Notes: generated by a model not told the origin, from the letters alone. Shown: positions 8,640 through 17,375, numbered from the stretch's first letter. The stretch: DNA of 41,091 nt from Bacillus sp. ISL-55 (GCF_018613155.1 NZ_JAGGQU010000018.1:183695-224785), one strand, 5' to 3'. Program-made: numbers and translations.

Positions 8640-10161
8640 TCTGCTCAAGTGTTTTTCGGTAACTATCCTGCCCAGGATTTAACTCTACCGCTTTTTCAGC
8701 ATAAGTTTGAGCTTTCTTGAGTTCCTTTTCATCGAAATAAATCAATGCGAGATTGTAATATGCTTCATGGAAATCAGGAGCCATATCAATAACCTTAAGA
8801 AGATTACCTTTGGCTTCCTCAAGCTGACCCAACTTGATTTCGGTAAATGAAAGCATGAATAATGATTCCGCTGAAAGTGTCTCCAACTGGCGATAATCCG
8901 TAAGCAGCTCATTTGCCTGTTCATACTCTTCCGCTTTTATATGCTGTTGCGCAAGCACCAATATTGAGCTTTCATCTACTAAATTTGCTTTGCCGCTAAA
9001 ACCATACTGCAAGGTTAAAAAAACTGCAGCAACTGAAACAGCCAGGAATGCTCCTTGAAGGAGTGGACGTTTCTTTTTAGGAAGGTGGAAAATACCGGCT
9101 GATGCAAATCCTCCGACAAGGCCTCCTATATGTCCAGCATTATCGATTCCAGGTATGGTAAAGCCAAAAGCAAGGTTGATTCCTAGCACAATAAGAATAT
9201 TCAGTCCTAATGTCCGCCAAAAAAGTCTTGGTTTGGCGACACCAAAATAAAGTAACGCTCCAAAACAGCCAAATATCGCGCCGCTCGCTCCTGCTGAAAG
9301 ATTTGGACTAAAAATGAAGCTGGCCAATACTCCGATGAAACCTGAGAAAACATAAATAAACAAAAAACGCAAATTGCCGTAAAGTCGTTCAACCATCGTG
9401 CCTAAGTAGTATAAAGCGAGAGTATTCATGAATAAGTGGAGCAGCCCAATATGGATGATAACTGGTGTGAAAAACCGCCACCATTCTCCCTCAAGTATAA
9501 GCGGGTTGAATTTTGCACCGAATTTTATCAGCGTTGATGTATCCGTACTCCCCCCCGCTGCCTCAAGAACCAGAAACATCAGCACCTGTACCGCAATGAA
9601 TAGGTAGGTGAAAAAAGGTTTCCCATAATTAAAAATCGATTGTTCTTCCTTAGCGCGACTAACCGCGCTGGAAAGAGCATTCTTCTTTATAGACTCTATA
9701 TCATCGACAGAGATTTCTTCTGCAAAATCAATCTCGATGTTACCATTAATCCTATTTTCTATTTTTCCTAATGCTTCAGACGCATTTGCCCGATCCAATA
9801 AAATGGACTCAACAGTTACCTTTCCATTTTCAGAAAGGTTCGGTTCAGCGATTTTAAACTCATAATCGTCTACTGGGGGATATGCACTAAAATAAAGATT
9901 AAGAATCTTCAACTCTCCTTTAGAAAGTTTCCTGCGAATTCTGTCTCCATTCTCCGCAGTCATCCCGATATCCCTTTGCAGCCAGTTGCTCCAATCAAGA
10001 TTATAATGAAGCAGGCGAACAATCTGTGTATTCTTGTCTTCTGTCTTTTCCAGCCATAGCTCTCCGTGATCCTGCGATAACTGTAGGATACGATACTCCT
10101 TCTTCACAATCAGGAATTCCGTGACCTTCCAAAACATATACTCTTCCAAAAAAGCCAACAT
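8611..10161 (-). CDS. gluP: Rhomboid intramembrane serine protease GluP (YqgP)
   Basis: A 516-residue rhomboid protease. A cytosolic N-terminal domain of about 180 residues is followed by a seven-helix rhomboid core and a C-terminal block of tetratricopeptide repeats (about residues 395-510). The catalytic dyad is visible as Ser293 in GASGAIFG and His344 in AGHIGG. The HLFMN motif of the core is present near residue 242. In B. subtilis this protein (507 residues) cleaves transmembrane substrates, including the magnesium transporter MgtE, and presents them to FtsH. The 3' end overlaps the unknown plus-strand gene by 29 bp, so convergent transcription may interfere. Confidence 0.95.
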   Translation of the reverse strand: MLAFLEEYMFWKVTEFLIVKKEYRILQLSQDHGELWLEKTEDKNTQIVRLLHYNLDWSNWLQRDIGMTAENGDRIRRKLSKGELKILNLYFSAYPPVDDYEFKIAEPNLSENGKVTVESILLDRANASEALGKIENRINGNIEIDFAEEISVDDIESIKKNALSSAVSRAKEEQSIFNYGKPFFTYLFIAVQVLMFLVLEAAGGSTDTSTLIKFGAKFNPLILEGEWWRFFTPVIIHIGLLHLFMNTLALYYLGTMVERLYGNLRFLFIYVFSGFIGVLASFIFSPNLSAGASGAIFGCFGALLYFGVAKPRLFWRTLGLNILIVLGINLAFGFTIPGIDNAGHIGGLVGGFASAGIFHLPKKKRPLLQGAFLAVSVAAVFLTLQYGFSGKANLVDESSILVLAQQHIKAEEYEQANELLTDYRQLETLSAESLFMLSFTEIKLGQLEEAKGNLLKVIDMAPDFHEAYYNLALIYFDEKELKKAQTYAEKAVELNPGQDSYRKTLEQINYYLEEAA

Positions 10162-10274
10162 CTCCCCTACTTTCCTGCTCCGGCCCCAACCGTTATTATG
10201 TATTTATTTTTTCCTCTATAAAATTATTATAAACTAAAGAACCATCAGCAAGATAACATGAGCTCTTTAAACAG

Positions 10275-10298
10275 AAAAAGACCCGACAAGGTCTTTTT
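10275..10298. terminator. Bidirectional terminator-like hairpin
   Basis: A perfect stem, AAAAAGACC-CGACAA-GGTCTTTTT, with A and T runs that give a T tract on either strand. It lies between gluP and the yqgO-like gene and would stop read-through from yqgO. Confidence 0.75.
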
Positions 10299-10301
10299 AC
10301 T

Positions 10302-10413
10302 GAGGCTCTTTTCGTAAACTTTGTAGCTTTCTCAACAAGAGTAAAAACCGGCACCTGGGTTTTTACGAGTATGATCGTAAATCCTCTTTAGAATTCTCCT
10401 CGAAAAGAGCCCC
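10302..10413. repeat. Inverted-repeat-bounded element of about 112 bp
   Basis: Bounded by GAGGCTCTTTTCG on the left and CGAAAAGAGCCCC on the right, an imperfect 13-bp terminal inverted repeat. Inside are further self-complementary stretches (GTAAAAACC/GGTTTTTAC). It has no coding capacity. The stretch at about 7505-7525 begins with a related sequence (AAGGCTCTTTTATAGACTTTG), suggesting a second, decayed copy. It resembles a MITE. The 316-bp gap 10162-10477 holds this element and the hairpin before it. Confidence 0.6.
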
Positions 10414-10477
10414 GATACCTTGATTAATGTGGATACCAGTATAGGTTCGCAAACAATAATCAATACGAAAACAGCCT

Positions 10478-10675
10478 TTACTGAAACTCTGAAGGTCCTG
10501 AAAATACTGAATCCATCATTTTGCTTCTAATACCAGGCAGACCCATGATTGATCCCACAGCCACCCGGCGTAAAAACCTGTTGCCAAGAAGCATATTCAT
10601 GACCCTGTACCTGTTCTCAAAAACAAAATAGCCTGCCAGACCAAGCATGAAAATCGAAATTATTTTCCTTGCCAT
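10478..10675 (-). CDS. Small membrane protein, YqgO-like by position
   Basis: A 65-residue protein with a hydrophobic N-terminal segment (residues 5-19, IISIFMLGLAGYFVF) followed by a basic, amphipathic tail (RVMNMLLGNRFLRRVAVGS). AGGGAGG lies 7 nt before the ATG, so it is a well-supported small gene. It lies between gluP and the yqgN region, which is where B. subtilis has the similarly small yqgO. I assign it on position and size only. The function is unknown. Confidence 0.75.
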   Translation of the reverse strand: MARKIISIFMLGLAGYFVFENRYRVMNMLLGNRFLRRVAVGSIMGLPGIRSKMMDSVFSGPSEFQ

Positions 10676-10797
10676 ATAAATCCCTCCCTTTTTATTTTGG
10701 TAATAAAACCAATTTTTTATCCACCCATCTTATAAGTCATTAAAAAGGAGTATATACAATAGAAGAAAACGGTTACAAAAAATTAAAAATTTTAAAA

Positions 10798-10821
10798 TGG
10801 GCTGCATTGATCAGCAGCCCA
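10798..10821 (-). terminator. Rho-independent terminator of ldh
   Basis: TGGGCTGC-ATTGATCA-GCAGCCCA, with AAAA on the plus-strand side giving a T run on the minus strand. It starts 7 bp after the ldh stop. Confidence 0.9.
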
Positions 10822-10827
10822 CTTTTC

Positions 10828-11802
<975 letters not shown>

Positions 11803-11852
11803 TCATTTAGATTGTACTGTTTTTATTGGAATTAATGTATCGCTTTTAATTT

Positions 11853-11868
11853 AAGTAAACGTTATCAT
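11853..11868 (-). promoter_or_regulatory. Candidate CcpA cre site upstream of ldh
   Basis: On the minus strand ATGATAACGTTTACTT matches the cre consensus WTGNAANCGNWNNCWW with one mismatch. A TATAAT hexamer lies just upstream (overlapping TTTATAATGA), so the site falls near the transcription start. It could give CcpA-dependent control. One mismatch in AT-rich DNA leaves some doubt. Confidence 0.5.
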
Positions 11869-11951
11869 TATAAACATTTTGTTACATCTCGATTCCTGTA
11901 GTTCTAATTGATTGCTGCCAAGCCTGGTTACATGGGATATCCAATTCAAGT

Positions 11952-12740
11952 TTAAAGGATGTTATATAAAGCCATTCCCACAATAGCCGCTGTGAAACAT
12001 GAAATAAAGTTTACGACGTCGTTGTTGACCCGATTAAATCCTGACACCTGTTTGGTTGGCAGAGTGCAATGGGTTAATTTTTCAGTAAGAAGATTGCAGC
12101 GAACGCATTTAAATTCTGCCTGAACATAGGCTCCAAACAATGTATCCAGCAACGCCCCGGTAACACCAAAGAGGAACACTGACAATATCCAGCCAGTTCC
12201 TTCACCGAATAGAAAACCACCGGTTAAAGCAATTAATAAGGAGCCTGCTGCTGAGGCGGCTGTTCCAAATCCAGATATGGCTCCTGAGGTTCCCCGTGGT
12301 ACCCTTTTGAAGGATTTGATCGATAACGGCTGCTGTCTGCTTAGCACGCCAAGTTCTGATGCCCAGGTATCTGCATTGGCACTGGCAATGGAAATACCAA
12401 GTACAATGATCCAAACTGGATCCGGAGAAAGAAAATGTGCAAGACCCGCAATTGCTGCAGTACCCCCATTTGCAGCTACCTGGGCCCAATCCCTTGCTGA
12501 TCCTTTTTCATGTAACTCGCCCAGGTGTTCCTTCACCTTGCTTTTATACCTGGACAGAAGGCTGGAAGTGAGAAAGAAAACGCCCATTAAAAAAAGGCCC
12601 TTTAAACCAAAACCTGCCCATATGGACATCCCGGTCAAAAAAGCAGCTAAAGCTCCCGATGGTTTCAAAAGCTGAAAATATCCTGCAGCAGCTGAAAATA
12701 AGGCAATAAATCCAATTACCAAGAGCGGGTCAATCTCCAA
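11952..12740 (-). CDS. DUF92 family integral membrane protein
   Basis: A 262-residue polytopic membrane protein of the DUF92/TIGR00297 family, with six or seven hydrophobic helices. The family block ANADTWASELGVLS (about residue 120) and the following PRGTSGAISGFGT block are visible. Plant relatives (VTE6) are phytyl-phosphate kinases, and the family belongs to the polyprenol/phytol kinase-like group. A CTP-dependent prenyl or isoprenoid phosphate kinase role is therefore possible but unproven. Translation starts at TTG, inside the last codons of yqgN (11-bp overlap), with GAAGGAG 9 nt upstream. It is thus translationally coupled to the folate gene. It contains a cytosolic or loop C-x2-C pair (FKCVRCN). 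Confidence 0.88.
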   Translation of the reverse strand: MEIDPLLVIGFIALFSAAAGYFQLLKPSGALAAFLTGMSIWAGFGLKGLFLMGVFFLTSSLLSRYKSKVKEHLGELHEKGSARDWAQVAANGGTAAIAGLAHFLSPDPVWIIVLGISIASANADTWASELGVLSRQQPLSIKSFKRVPRGTSGAISGFGTAASAAGSLLIALTGGFLFGEGTGWILSVFLFGVTGALLDTLFGAYVQAEFKCVRCNLLTEKLTHCTLPTKQVSGFNRVNNDVVNFISCFTAAIVGMALYNIL

Positions 12741-13299
12741 TGACGATAACTCCTTCGCTGGTGATTATTTTTCGAACCGGGATATCATGACCTTCAATCG
12801 GAATGTCTGAAACGATCTGGTCTTGAAATGCCAAAGAAATCGTTTTTCCATGATAGTTTGCCAGAAAACGATCATAGTATCCTCCTCCGAATCCCAGCCT
12901 GTATCCGTTTTTATCAAAAGCGAGTCCAGGAACGACGACTAAATCTATCTCTCCAGCGCTTACAGTATTCGTTTCGGAAACGATTGGCTCTAGTAAACCA
13001 TAAAAGACGGATTCAAGTTCAGAAAATCGCTTCAGTTCCCTGAAGTCCAGTCTCCGTGTCTTAGGCTCGCATTTTGGGACGACCACTCTTTTTCCCTGCT
13101 CCCATCCCTTCCTGATAATTTGGAAAGTATCGACCTCTGGAGCTTTTGATACAGTGACCGCGACTGTTGAAGCTTCCATCCATTCTTCACTTTGAAATAG
13201 CTGCTGTGCGACCCTGTATGATTTGTCTTCGTATTGCGGCAGGCTAAGCTCTGATAGTTTTGCTTTAATAGTCTTTCTAAGCTTTTTTTTGGCATCCAT
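12730..13299 (-). CDS. yqgN: 5-formyltetrahydrofolate cyclo-ligase
   Basis: A 189-residue cytosolic ATP-dependent enzyme that converts 5-formyltetrahydrofolate to 5,10-methenyltetrahydrofolate, recycling a dead-end folate. The MTHFS signature GFGGGYYDRFL (about residue 138) and the preceding DLVVVPGLAFDKNGYRLG block are present. A lysine-rich N-terminus (KKKLRKTIK) is typical. The ATG at 13299 is preferred over the TTG at 13314 because GGGGGAAAG sits 4-5 nt upstream. The length then matches B. subtilis YqgN (187 residues). The downstream DUF92 gene overlaps its end. Confidence 0.95.
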   Translation of the reverse strand: MDAKKKLRKTIKAKLSELSLPQYEDKSYRVAQQLFQSEEWMEASTVAVTVSKAPEVDTFQIIRKGWEQGKRVVVPKCEPKTRRLDFRELKRFSELESVFYGLLEPIVSETNTVSAGEIDLVVVPGLAFDKNGYRLGFGGGYYDRFLANYHGKTISLAFQDQIVSDIPIEGHDIPVRKIITSEGVIVIGD

Positions 13300-13429
13300 C
13301 CGTCTTTCCCCCAAACGTCCTGAGTTTTATATGTATTTTTTACCAACGCCATTCAATAACTCCCTATGTATAAAACAATACCATTTCTTCCAGCAGACGA
13401 GAAATGAATTATATAGTTTTTAGACAAAC

Positions 13430-13460
13430 AAAAAAGCAGCTGGGAAAAATCCCGCTGCTT
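13430..13460 (-). terminator. Rho-independent terminator of rpmG
   Basis: The AAGCAGC/GCTGCTT stem continues into GGGA-AAAA-TCCC with one bulged T. The A run on the plus strand supplies the T tract. The stem overlaps the first base of the rpmG stop region. Confidence 0.85.
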
Positions 13461-13608
13461 ATTTTGTTTCACGATGTAAAGTTGCACGCTTTTCTCTTGA
13501 GCAGTATTTCTTAAGCTCAAGACGATCTGGGTTGTTACGCTTATTTTTTTTAGAAATATAGTTGCGCTCTCCGCATTCTGTGCAAGCTAATGTAATATTT
13601 ACACGCAT
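13459..13608 (-). CDS. rpmG: 50S ribosomal protein L33
   Basis: A 49-residue basic protein of the large ribosomal subunit, starting [17 protein letters not shown] and ending TLHRETK, the expected length and sequence for a Bacillus RpmGA-type L33. Cys9, Cys12 and Cys36 are present. The fourth position of the second CxxC pair (residue 39) is Glu. This is therefore the cysteine-containing, presumably zinc-binding type with three cysteines. It lies next to yqgN, as rpmGA does in B. subtilis. GGAGGG precedes the ATG. No Zur box was noticed upstream, consistent with the constitutive zinc-type paralogue. Confidence 0.97.
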   Translation of the reverse strand: MRVNITLACTECGERNYISKKNKRNNPDRLELKKYCSREKRATLHRETK

Positions 13609-13664
13609 GTAATTTCCCTCCAAACTATTCTAGCTAGGTTCGTGCATACGACTTTTCTATAATA

Positions 13665-14297
13665 TCACTTTTTGTCGGGAATTGCTAGTGTGTTTTTTAA
13701 AAGCATTTCATTCAGATGAACAACCATATTTTTTTCATTTCCTTCGATCATCCAGCAGCTGCTTTTTTGTGTTTCACGAGGACCCATTTGTAAATCGAGC
13801 GAGAAAAGGCTGGCCGCAGATCCCTTTGCCATTGGCTGATAATTAAGCTTTCCTGATTCCCGGCAATTCCAGAGTCGTTCAGTGCTCACATTCCATAACG
13901 GCTGGACTGTACACTGTTTCATCCTGCCATTGCTGTTCAAACCATTTACAAGGTAAATTCTTTTATCTGCAAAGTGAAAGATGACATCTTCATTCGGAGA
14001 TACAAAACTGAATTGTTCATTAACAGTATCAGCATGACGCTGCATCAGGATTAATTTCGCTTCTTTGCCAACTTTGGAATGGTTCGTCACATAGAGATTG
14101 AAAAACTCTATCCTTGAATGTACATTTGCCTGTTTGATTTTTATCGATAAATCTTCCTGCGGCAAAAGTTTCTCAGTCACATTCCCAAGCCAATACACTT
14201 TTCCATTGACCCATATGCCAGGACTAAAAATCAATGGTTTCCTGCTGTATTCAAAGTTCTCTTCATTGTCAATTTTGAGATAAGCATTCGTCTTCAT
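13665..14297 (-). CDS. Unknown protein, third gene of the glycosyltransferase operon
   Basis: A 210-residue soluble protein that I do not recognise. There is no signal peptide or membrane segment. Beta-rich composition and alternating hydrophobics suggest a beta-sandwich or carbohydrate-binding-like fold, but this is only an impression. AAGGAGG lies 6 nt before the ATG. The start codon lies 29 bp inside the end of the glycosyltransferase gene, so translation is probably coupled. It may act with the glycosyltransferase and DUF4912 proteins. Confidence 0.8.
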   Translation of the reverse strand: MKTNAYLKIDNEENFEYSRKPLIFSPGIWVNGKVYWLGNVTEKLLPQEDLSIKIKQANVHSRIEFFNLYVTNHSKVGKEAKLILMQRHADTVNEQFSFVSPNEDVIFHFADKRIYLVNGLNSNGRMKQCTVQPLWNVSTERLWNCRESGKLNYQPMAKGSAASLFSLDLQMGPRETQKSSCWMIEGNEKNMVVHLNEMLLKNTLAIPDKK

Positions 14298-15507
14298 TAA
14301 TACCCTCCTTATGGCAATAGTTTGATATCGCTCTTATATATAGTGTATCTGTTGACTTTGCATTTCGTTCCCAGCTGAATTTGTCATGAACTGAAATCAT
14401 ACCGTTTCGTCCGATTTCCTTAGCGGTGGCTTCATTTTCAAGAATCCAATTAATAATATGGACAAGGCTTTGTTCATTTCCTGGCTGCATATAAAAGCCG
14501 GTTATAAAATCTTCAATTAATGTTTGCAATCCTCCGGTTTTTGCGACGACTGTCGGGACGCCAGCGGAAATGGCCTCAGCTGCGGCAAGTCCAAAGGGTT
14601 CATAGCTGCTGGCAAAAACAGCCACATCGGACCTTTTCATTAAACTGGAACGGATTTCTTCATTAACAAAACCAATAAAATTGACGAACCCATCCATTCC
14701 CATCTCCACAACCTTATCCCTATACTCTTCTAATAATGGACCATTTCCCGCTACTACAAAGCACAGTTCCGGAGCTTTATGTTTCAGATGTTCTGCAGCT
14801 TCAATCAAAGTTTGAAATCCTTTTTCCTTAACGATTCTTCCTATTGAGAAAACCAGTTTCTTGCCGGAAATGAACGGATATAGCTCTTCAATATCGAAAT
14901 CATGTTCATCTGATTTTTCTAATAAGGCCCCATTAGGGATCACTGTGATCTTGTTGTTGGGGACTTTAAATAAGGAAATGACCTCAGCTTTCATAAAATC
15001 GCTGACTACGATAATTTCATCTGCAGAATGGAAAAGCTCATTCTCTTTCCTTGAAATAAATTGCTGAAGCTCGGTATAAATGCCTTTATTACGGCCGAAT
15101 TCCGTGCCATGAACCGTTGCAATCAATGGGATATCCAATGTCCGGCTAATAAAATCAGCAGCTGGTCCTGTCATCCAGTCATGGGTATGAACAACATCAA
15201 ATCCAATATGTTTTGCAGTTCTCAAAGCTTCTTCAATGACGGCAAGATTCAATCCGCCCATCCAGGAAAGGAAATCGGGATCCAGGTCATTAATGGGATT
15301 GACCCGGTGTACATGGACAGATCCATGATTTTCATAATCTTGACTATTATAGGGTTTACTCGTTATAACATGGATTTGCTGATTACCTTTGGCAAGTTCA
15401 GTTGATAGTGCATGTACATGTCTCGCAAGCCCGCCTATTATATGAGGTGGGTATTCCCATGAGAGCATCAGGATTGTTTTTTCTTTTTGACTCTGGCTGC
15501 CTATCAC
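14269..15507 (-). CDS. yqgM: Family-4 glycosyltransferase (YqgM-like)
   Basis: A 412-residue GT-B fold enzyme, most likely a retaining GT4 transferase using a nucleotide sugar. The N-terminal acceptor domain carries the glycine-rich GGLARHVHALS motif near residue 24 and the VHTHDWMTG segment near residue 108, both shared with glycogen-synthase-like GT4 and GT5 enzymes. The C-terminal donor domain has GRIVKEKG and the EX7E motif in SSYEPFGLAAAEAISAG. The start is GTG, sharing 4 bp (GTGA) with the upstream DUF4912 stop. The acceptor is unknown. In B. subtilis the positional equivalent is yqgM. A role in surface or storage polysaccharide is inference. Confidence 0.88.
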   Translation of the reverse strand: MIGSQSQKEKTILMLSWEYPPHIIGGLARHVHALSTELAKGNQQIHVITSKPYNSQDYENHGSVHVHRVNPINDLDPDFLSWMGGLNLAVIEEALRTAKHIGFDVVHTHDWMTGPAADFISRTLDIPLIATVHGTEFGRNKGIYTELQQFISRKENELFHSADEIIVVSDFMKAEVISLFKVPNNKITVIPNGALLEKSDEHDFDIEELYPFISGKKLVFSIGRIVKEKGFQTLIEAAEHLKHKAPELCFVVAGNGPLLEEYRDKVVEMGMDGFVNFIGFVNEEIRSSLMKRSDVAVFASSYEPFGLAAAEAISAGVPTVVAKTGGLQTLIEDFITGFYMQPGNEQSLVHIINWILENEATAKEIGRNGMISVHDKFSWERNAKSTDTLYIRAISNYCHKEGINEDECLSQN

Positions 15508-15947
15508 TTGAGGATGCTCCCTTCAAGATTCTCATAATATGTGTAGGTGCTCACCTTTGGGGCCCACCCAGGTGAAAGTGGTTTGTCCGCTTTTAGCTGG
15601 TTATCGTTATGCTGAATAACCGAATTCGACTTTAACAATGGAAAAAATGTCTCTGTGCTTCGTTTAATCCCCAGTTCAACGTAGTAATTACCGGTTGGTT
15701 TAATCCCCTTGAACAGCCAGCTTGACACATCATGACGAAGAACAACTTCATGGATGACTTTCCTGGAGTCATGATCATATAAGCGCAGGGTTTTAGTGAG
15801 CTGTTTTTCCGGTATGTAAAAATATCCGCAAATGAACCGCAGCTTTTCATCCTGGAGCTGCCAGTAAACAAATAGCTTGCCAGGTGTAATGATTCTCGCA
15901 ACTAAATGATCCTGGAGCTTGTTAATATAATGCGTCCTCTCCGCCAC
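15504..15947 (-). CDS. DUF4912 family protein
   Basis: A 147-residue soluble protein of the DUF4912 family, whose typical opening is visible here: a positively charged start and the block ITPGKLFVYWQLQDEKL, followed by LRLYDHDSR. It is the first gene of a three-gene operon with the glycosyltransferase (4-bp GTGA overlap) and the 210-residue unknown. Translation starts at GTG after GGGGGT. DUF4912 proteins are often encoded next to glycan-metabolism enzymes, so an accessory or carbohydrate-recognition role is plausible but unproven. It may be the positional equivalent of B. subtilis yqgL. Confidence 0.82.
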   Translation of the reverse strand: MAERTHYINKLQDHLVARIITPGKLFVYWQLQDEKLRFICGYFYIPEKQLTKTLRLYDHDSRKVIHEVVLRHDVSSWLFKGIKPTGNYYVELGIKRSTETFFPLLKSNSVIQHNDNQLKADKPLSPGWAPKVSTYTYYENLEGSILK

Positions 15948-16039
15948 GATGCACCCCCAAATTAATCATTATATTAATGGAACTGAAAATATATTCGTTA
16001 AATTTATGTTAGCATGTTCGTCTGCGAGCCACAATGAAC

Positions 16040-16058
16040 GCAAATTGTCGTAATTTGC
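16040..16058. promoter_or_regulatory. Perfect 7-5-7 palindrome in a divergent promoter region
   Basis: GCAAATT-GTCGT-AATTTGC in the 329-bp gap 15948-16276, between the DUF4912 operon and the yqzD-like gene. A second self-complementary block, AAAAACGTTTTT, follows at about 16081. Both are operator candidates without an assigned protein. Nothing else was recognised in this gap and no gene fits it. Confidence 0.4.
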
Positions 16059-16276
16059 AGCTTGCTGGATACTCTATGCAAAAACGTTTTTTTATTTTTC
16101 AATAGTCTTTTAGGATTACAAATATGGCGGGGATTCGACAGCCTTTACAGCGACTGGAAATCATAATAAGACAAAACTATCATTTTTTTTCAGGAAAAAA
16201 ATATAAATCGAATTTTCCTACCTTGAATGGTAAACTAATTCTATGTGTTCTAATAACAGCTCGGGAGGAATAACAG

Positions 16277-16651
16277 ATGGGCTACATAATCATCAGTCTT
16301 TTTGTCCTGGCCGCGCTTCTTTTCGCAATTTCTTTCTTTTTAAAAGATCCATATAAAGAATTGCGTGAAGAAATCGACCAGCTGACAATCCAGCAAATCC
16401 AGGATCTATACCAGATCAAGAAAAAGCTTAAGGTACTGGAGGAAGAATTGCTCGTAAATGATACAACACTTGAAAAGCAATCATCATTCAATACCGGCAA
16501 AAACCAGATTCACGATATCATTAAAAATCAGGTATGGTCGCTTGCCCAGCAAGGGATGGATATAAACCAAATTGCAAAGCAATCATCACTTACGAACCAG
16601 GAAGTCCAGGAGATTATTAATGAATTTGTTGATAAAGGACAGATCATATGA
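16277..16651 (+). CDS. Membrane-anchored protein, YqzD-like
   Basis: A 124-residue protein with an N-terminal membrane helix (residues 3-21), a charged coiled-coil-like middle (KELREEIDQLTIQQIQDL to VLEEELL) and a C-terminal segment resembling a small helix-turn-helix (GMDINQIAKQSSLTNQEVQEII). GGGAGG lies 8 nt before the ATG. It overlaps the next gene by 4 bp (ATGA). The position, next to the pst operon, is that of B. subtilis yqzD. The function is unknown. The HTH-like tail on a membrane anchor is unusual. Confidence 0.8.
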   Translation: MGYIIISLFVLAALLFAISFFLKDPYKELREEIDQLTIQQIQDLYQIKKKLKVLEEELLVNDTTLEKQSSFNTGKNQIHDIIKNQVWSLAQQGMDINQIAKQSSLTNQEVQEIINEFVDKGQII

Positions 16652-17124
16652 ATAAACGAACAGCGCAAGCATTCGCATTAGGACTTATTTTTGCAGCGAT
16701 TTTCCTCTGGGCAGGCAGCAACGTCATCGCTGATAAAGAACCAGAGAAGAAAGTTGCCGTTTCAGATGCCAAGAAGATTCTTGAAGAAGAAGGCTATAAG
16801 GTGTTGAGCAGCGGCGAGTTTGCAAAAATTAACGAGAAAAAAGCTGAAGTTGTGAAAGAGGAAAAACCAAAAGAAGAAGCTCCTGCAGAAAAAGCAGAAG
16901 AAGTAAAAGAGGAAAAGAAGTTCACGCTCATAATCGCCAGCGGCATGTCACCTGGTGATGTCGCGACAATGCTGGAAAGTCAGGGAATCATCGACGATGA
17001 AACCAAATTCGAGCGATTCCTGATTGATCAGGGTTACCATACGAAGGTACAAATCGGCAAGTACGAACTGAAAAGCGGGCTTGATTATCACCAAATCGCG
17101 AAAATCATTACGAAGAATAGATAA
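16648..17124 (+). CDS. Membrane-anchored MltG/YceG-like domain protein, YqzC-like
   Basis: A 158-residue protein with a signal anchor (residues 8-27), then a linker very rich in Lys and Glu (about residues 60-92, KEEKPKEEAPAEKAEE type). The C-terminal domain IIASGMSPGDVATMLESQGIID...GKYELKSGLDYHQIAKIIT resembles the LysM-like N-terminal part of endolytic transglycosylase MltG. The catalytic transglycosylase domain of MltG is absent, so it probably binds rather than cuts glycan. It is translationally coupled to the preceding gene through ATGA. Position suggests B. subtilis yqzC. A repeat element starts 2 bp after the stop. Confidence 0.8.
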   Translation: MNKRTAQAFALGLIFAAIFLWAGSNVIADKEPEKKVAVSDAKKILEEEGYKVLSSGEFAKINEKKAEVVKEEKPKEEAPAEKAEEVKEEKKFTLIIASGMSPGDVATMLESQGIIDDETKFERFLIDQGYHTKVQIGKYELKSGLDYHQIAKIITKNR

Positions 17125-17125
17125 C

Positions 17126-17286
17126 TAAGAAAAGCGCAAGCGCCTTGGTCAGCCCCGACAAGCGTTGGAGGGCCGACTGGTGAAGTCGCTCTTTGACTTC
17201 ATCGGGCGGACCGAAACATCTCGAGGGGCTAGGCGCTGGAGCTAGACACTTATCTAAGGGGATAAATTTCACTTTCTTATCCAGGA
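17126..17286 (+). repeat. Short copy of modular palindromic repeat with subfamily-B right flank
   Basis: The core at 17126-17247 (122 bp) has both outer arms joined directly, without the 120-bp internal module. The following segment of about 39 bp (ACTTATCTAAG..ACTTTCTTATCCAG) resembles that after the copy at 28029 and differs from subfamily A. Confidence 0.85.
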
Positions 17287-17289
17287 ACT

Positions 17290-17313
17290 AAGACCCTCTT
17301 GCTGGAGGGTCTT
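17290..17313 (+). terminator. Terminator downstream of yqzD-yqzC
   Basis: AAGACCCTC-TTGCTG-GAGGGTCTT followed by a T/C-rich tract. It lies after the repeat element on the plus strand and faces the phoU terminator. Confidence 0.8.
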
Positions 17314-17340
17314 TCTCTTCGTCTTTTTTATGAATCTTAG

Positions 17341-17369
17341 AAAAAGGAGCAGGAATCTCCCTGCTCCTT
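17341..17369 (-). terminator. Rho-independent terminator of the pst-phoU operon
   Basis: AAGGAGCAGG/CCTGCTCCTT stem. The five A residues on the plus strand give the minus-strand T run. It lies 6 bp after the phoU stop. Confidence 0.88.
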
Positions 17370-17375
17370 AATTGC

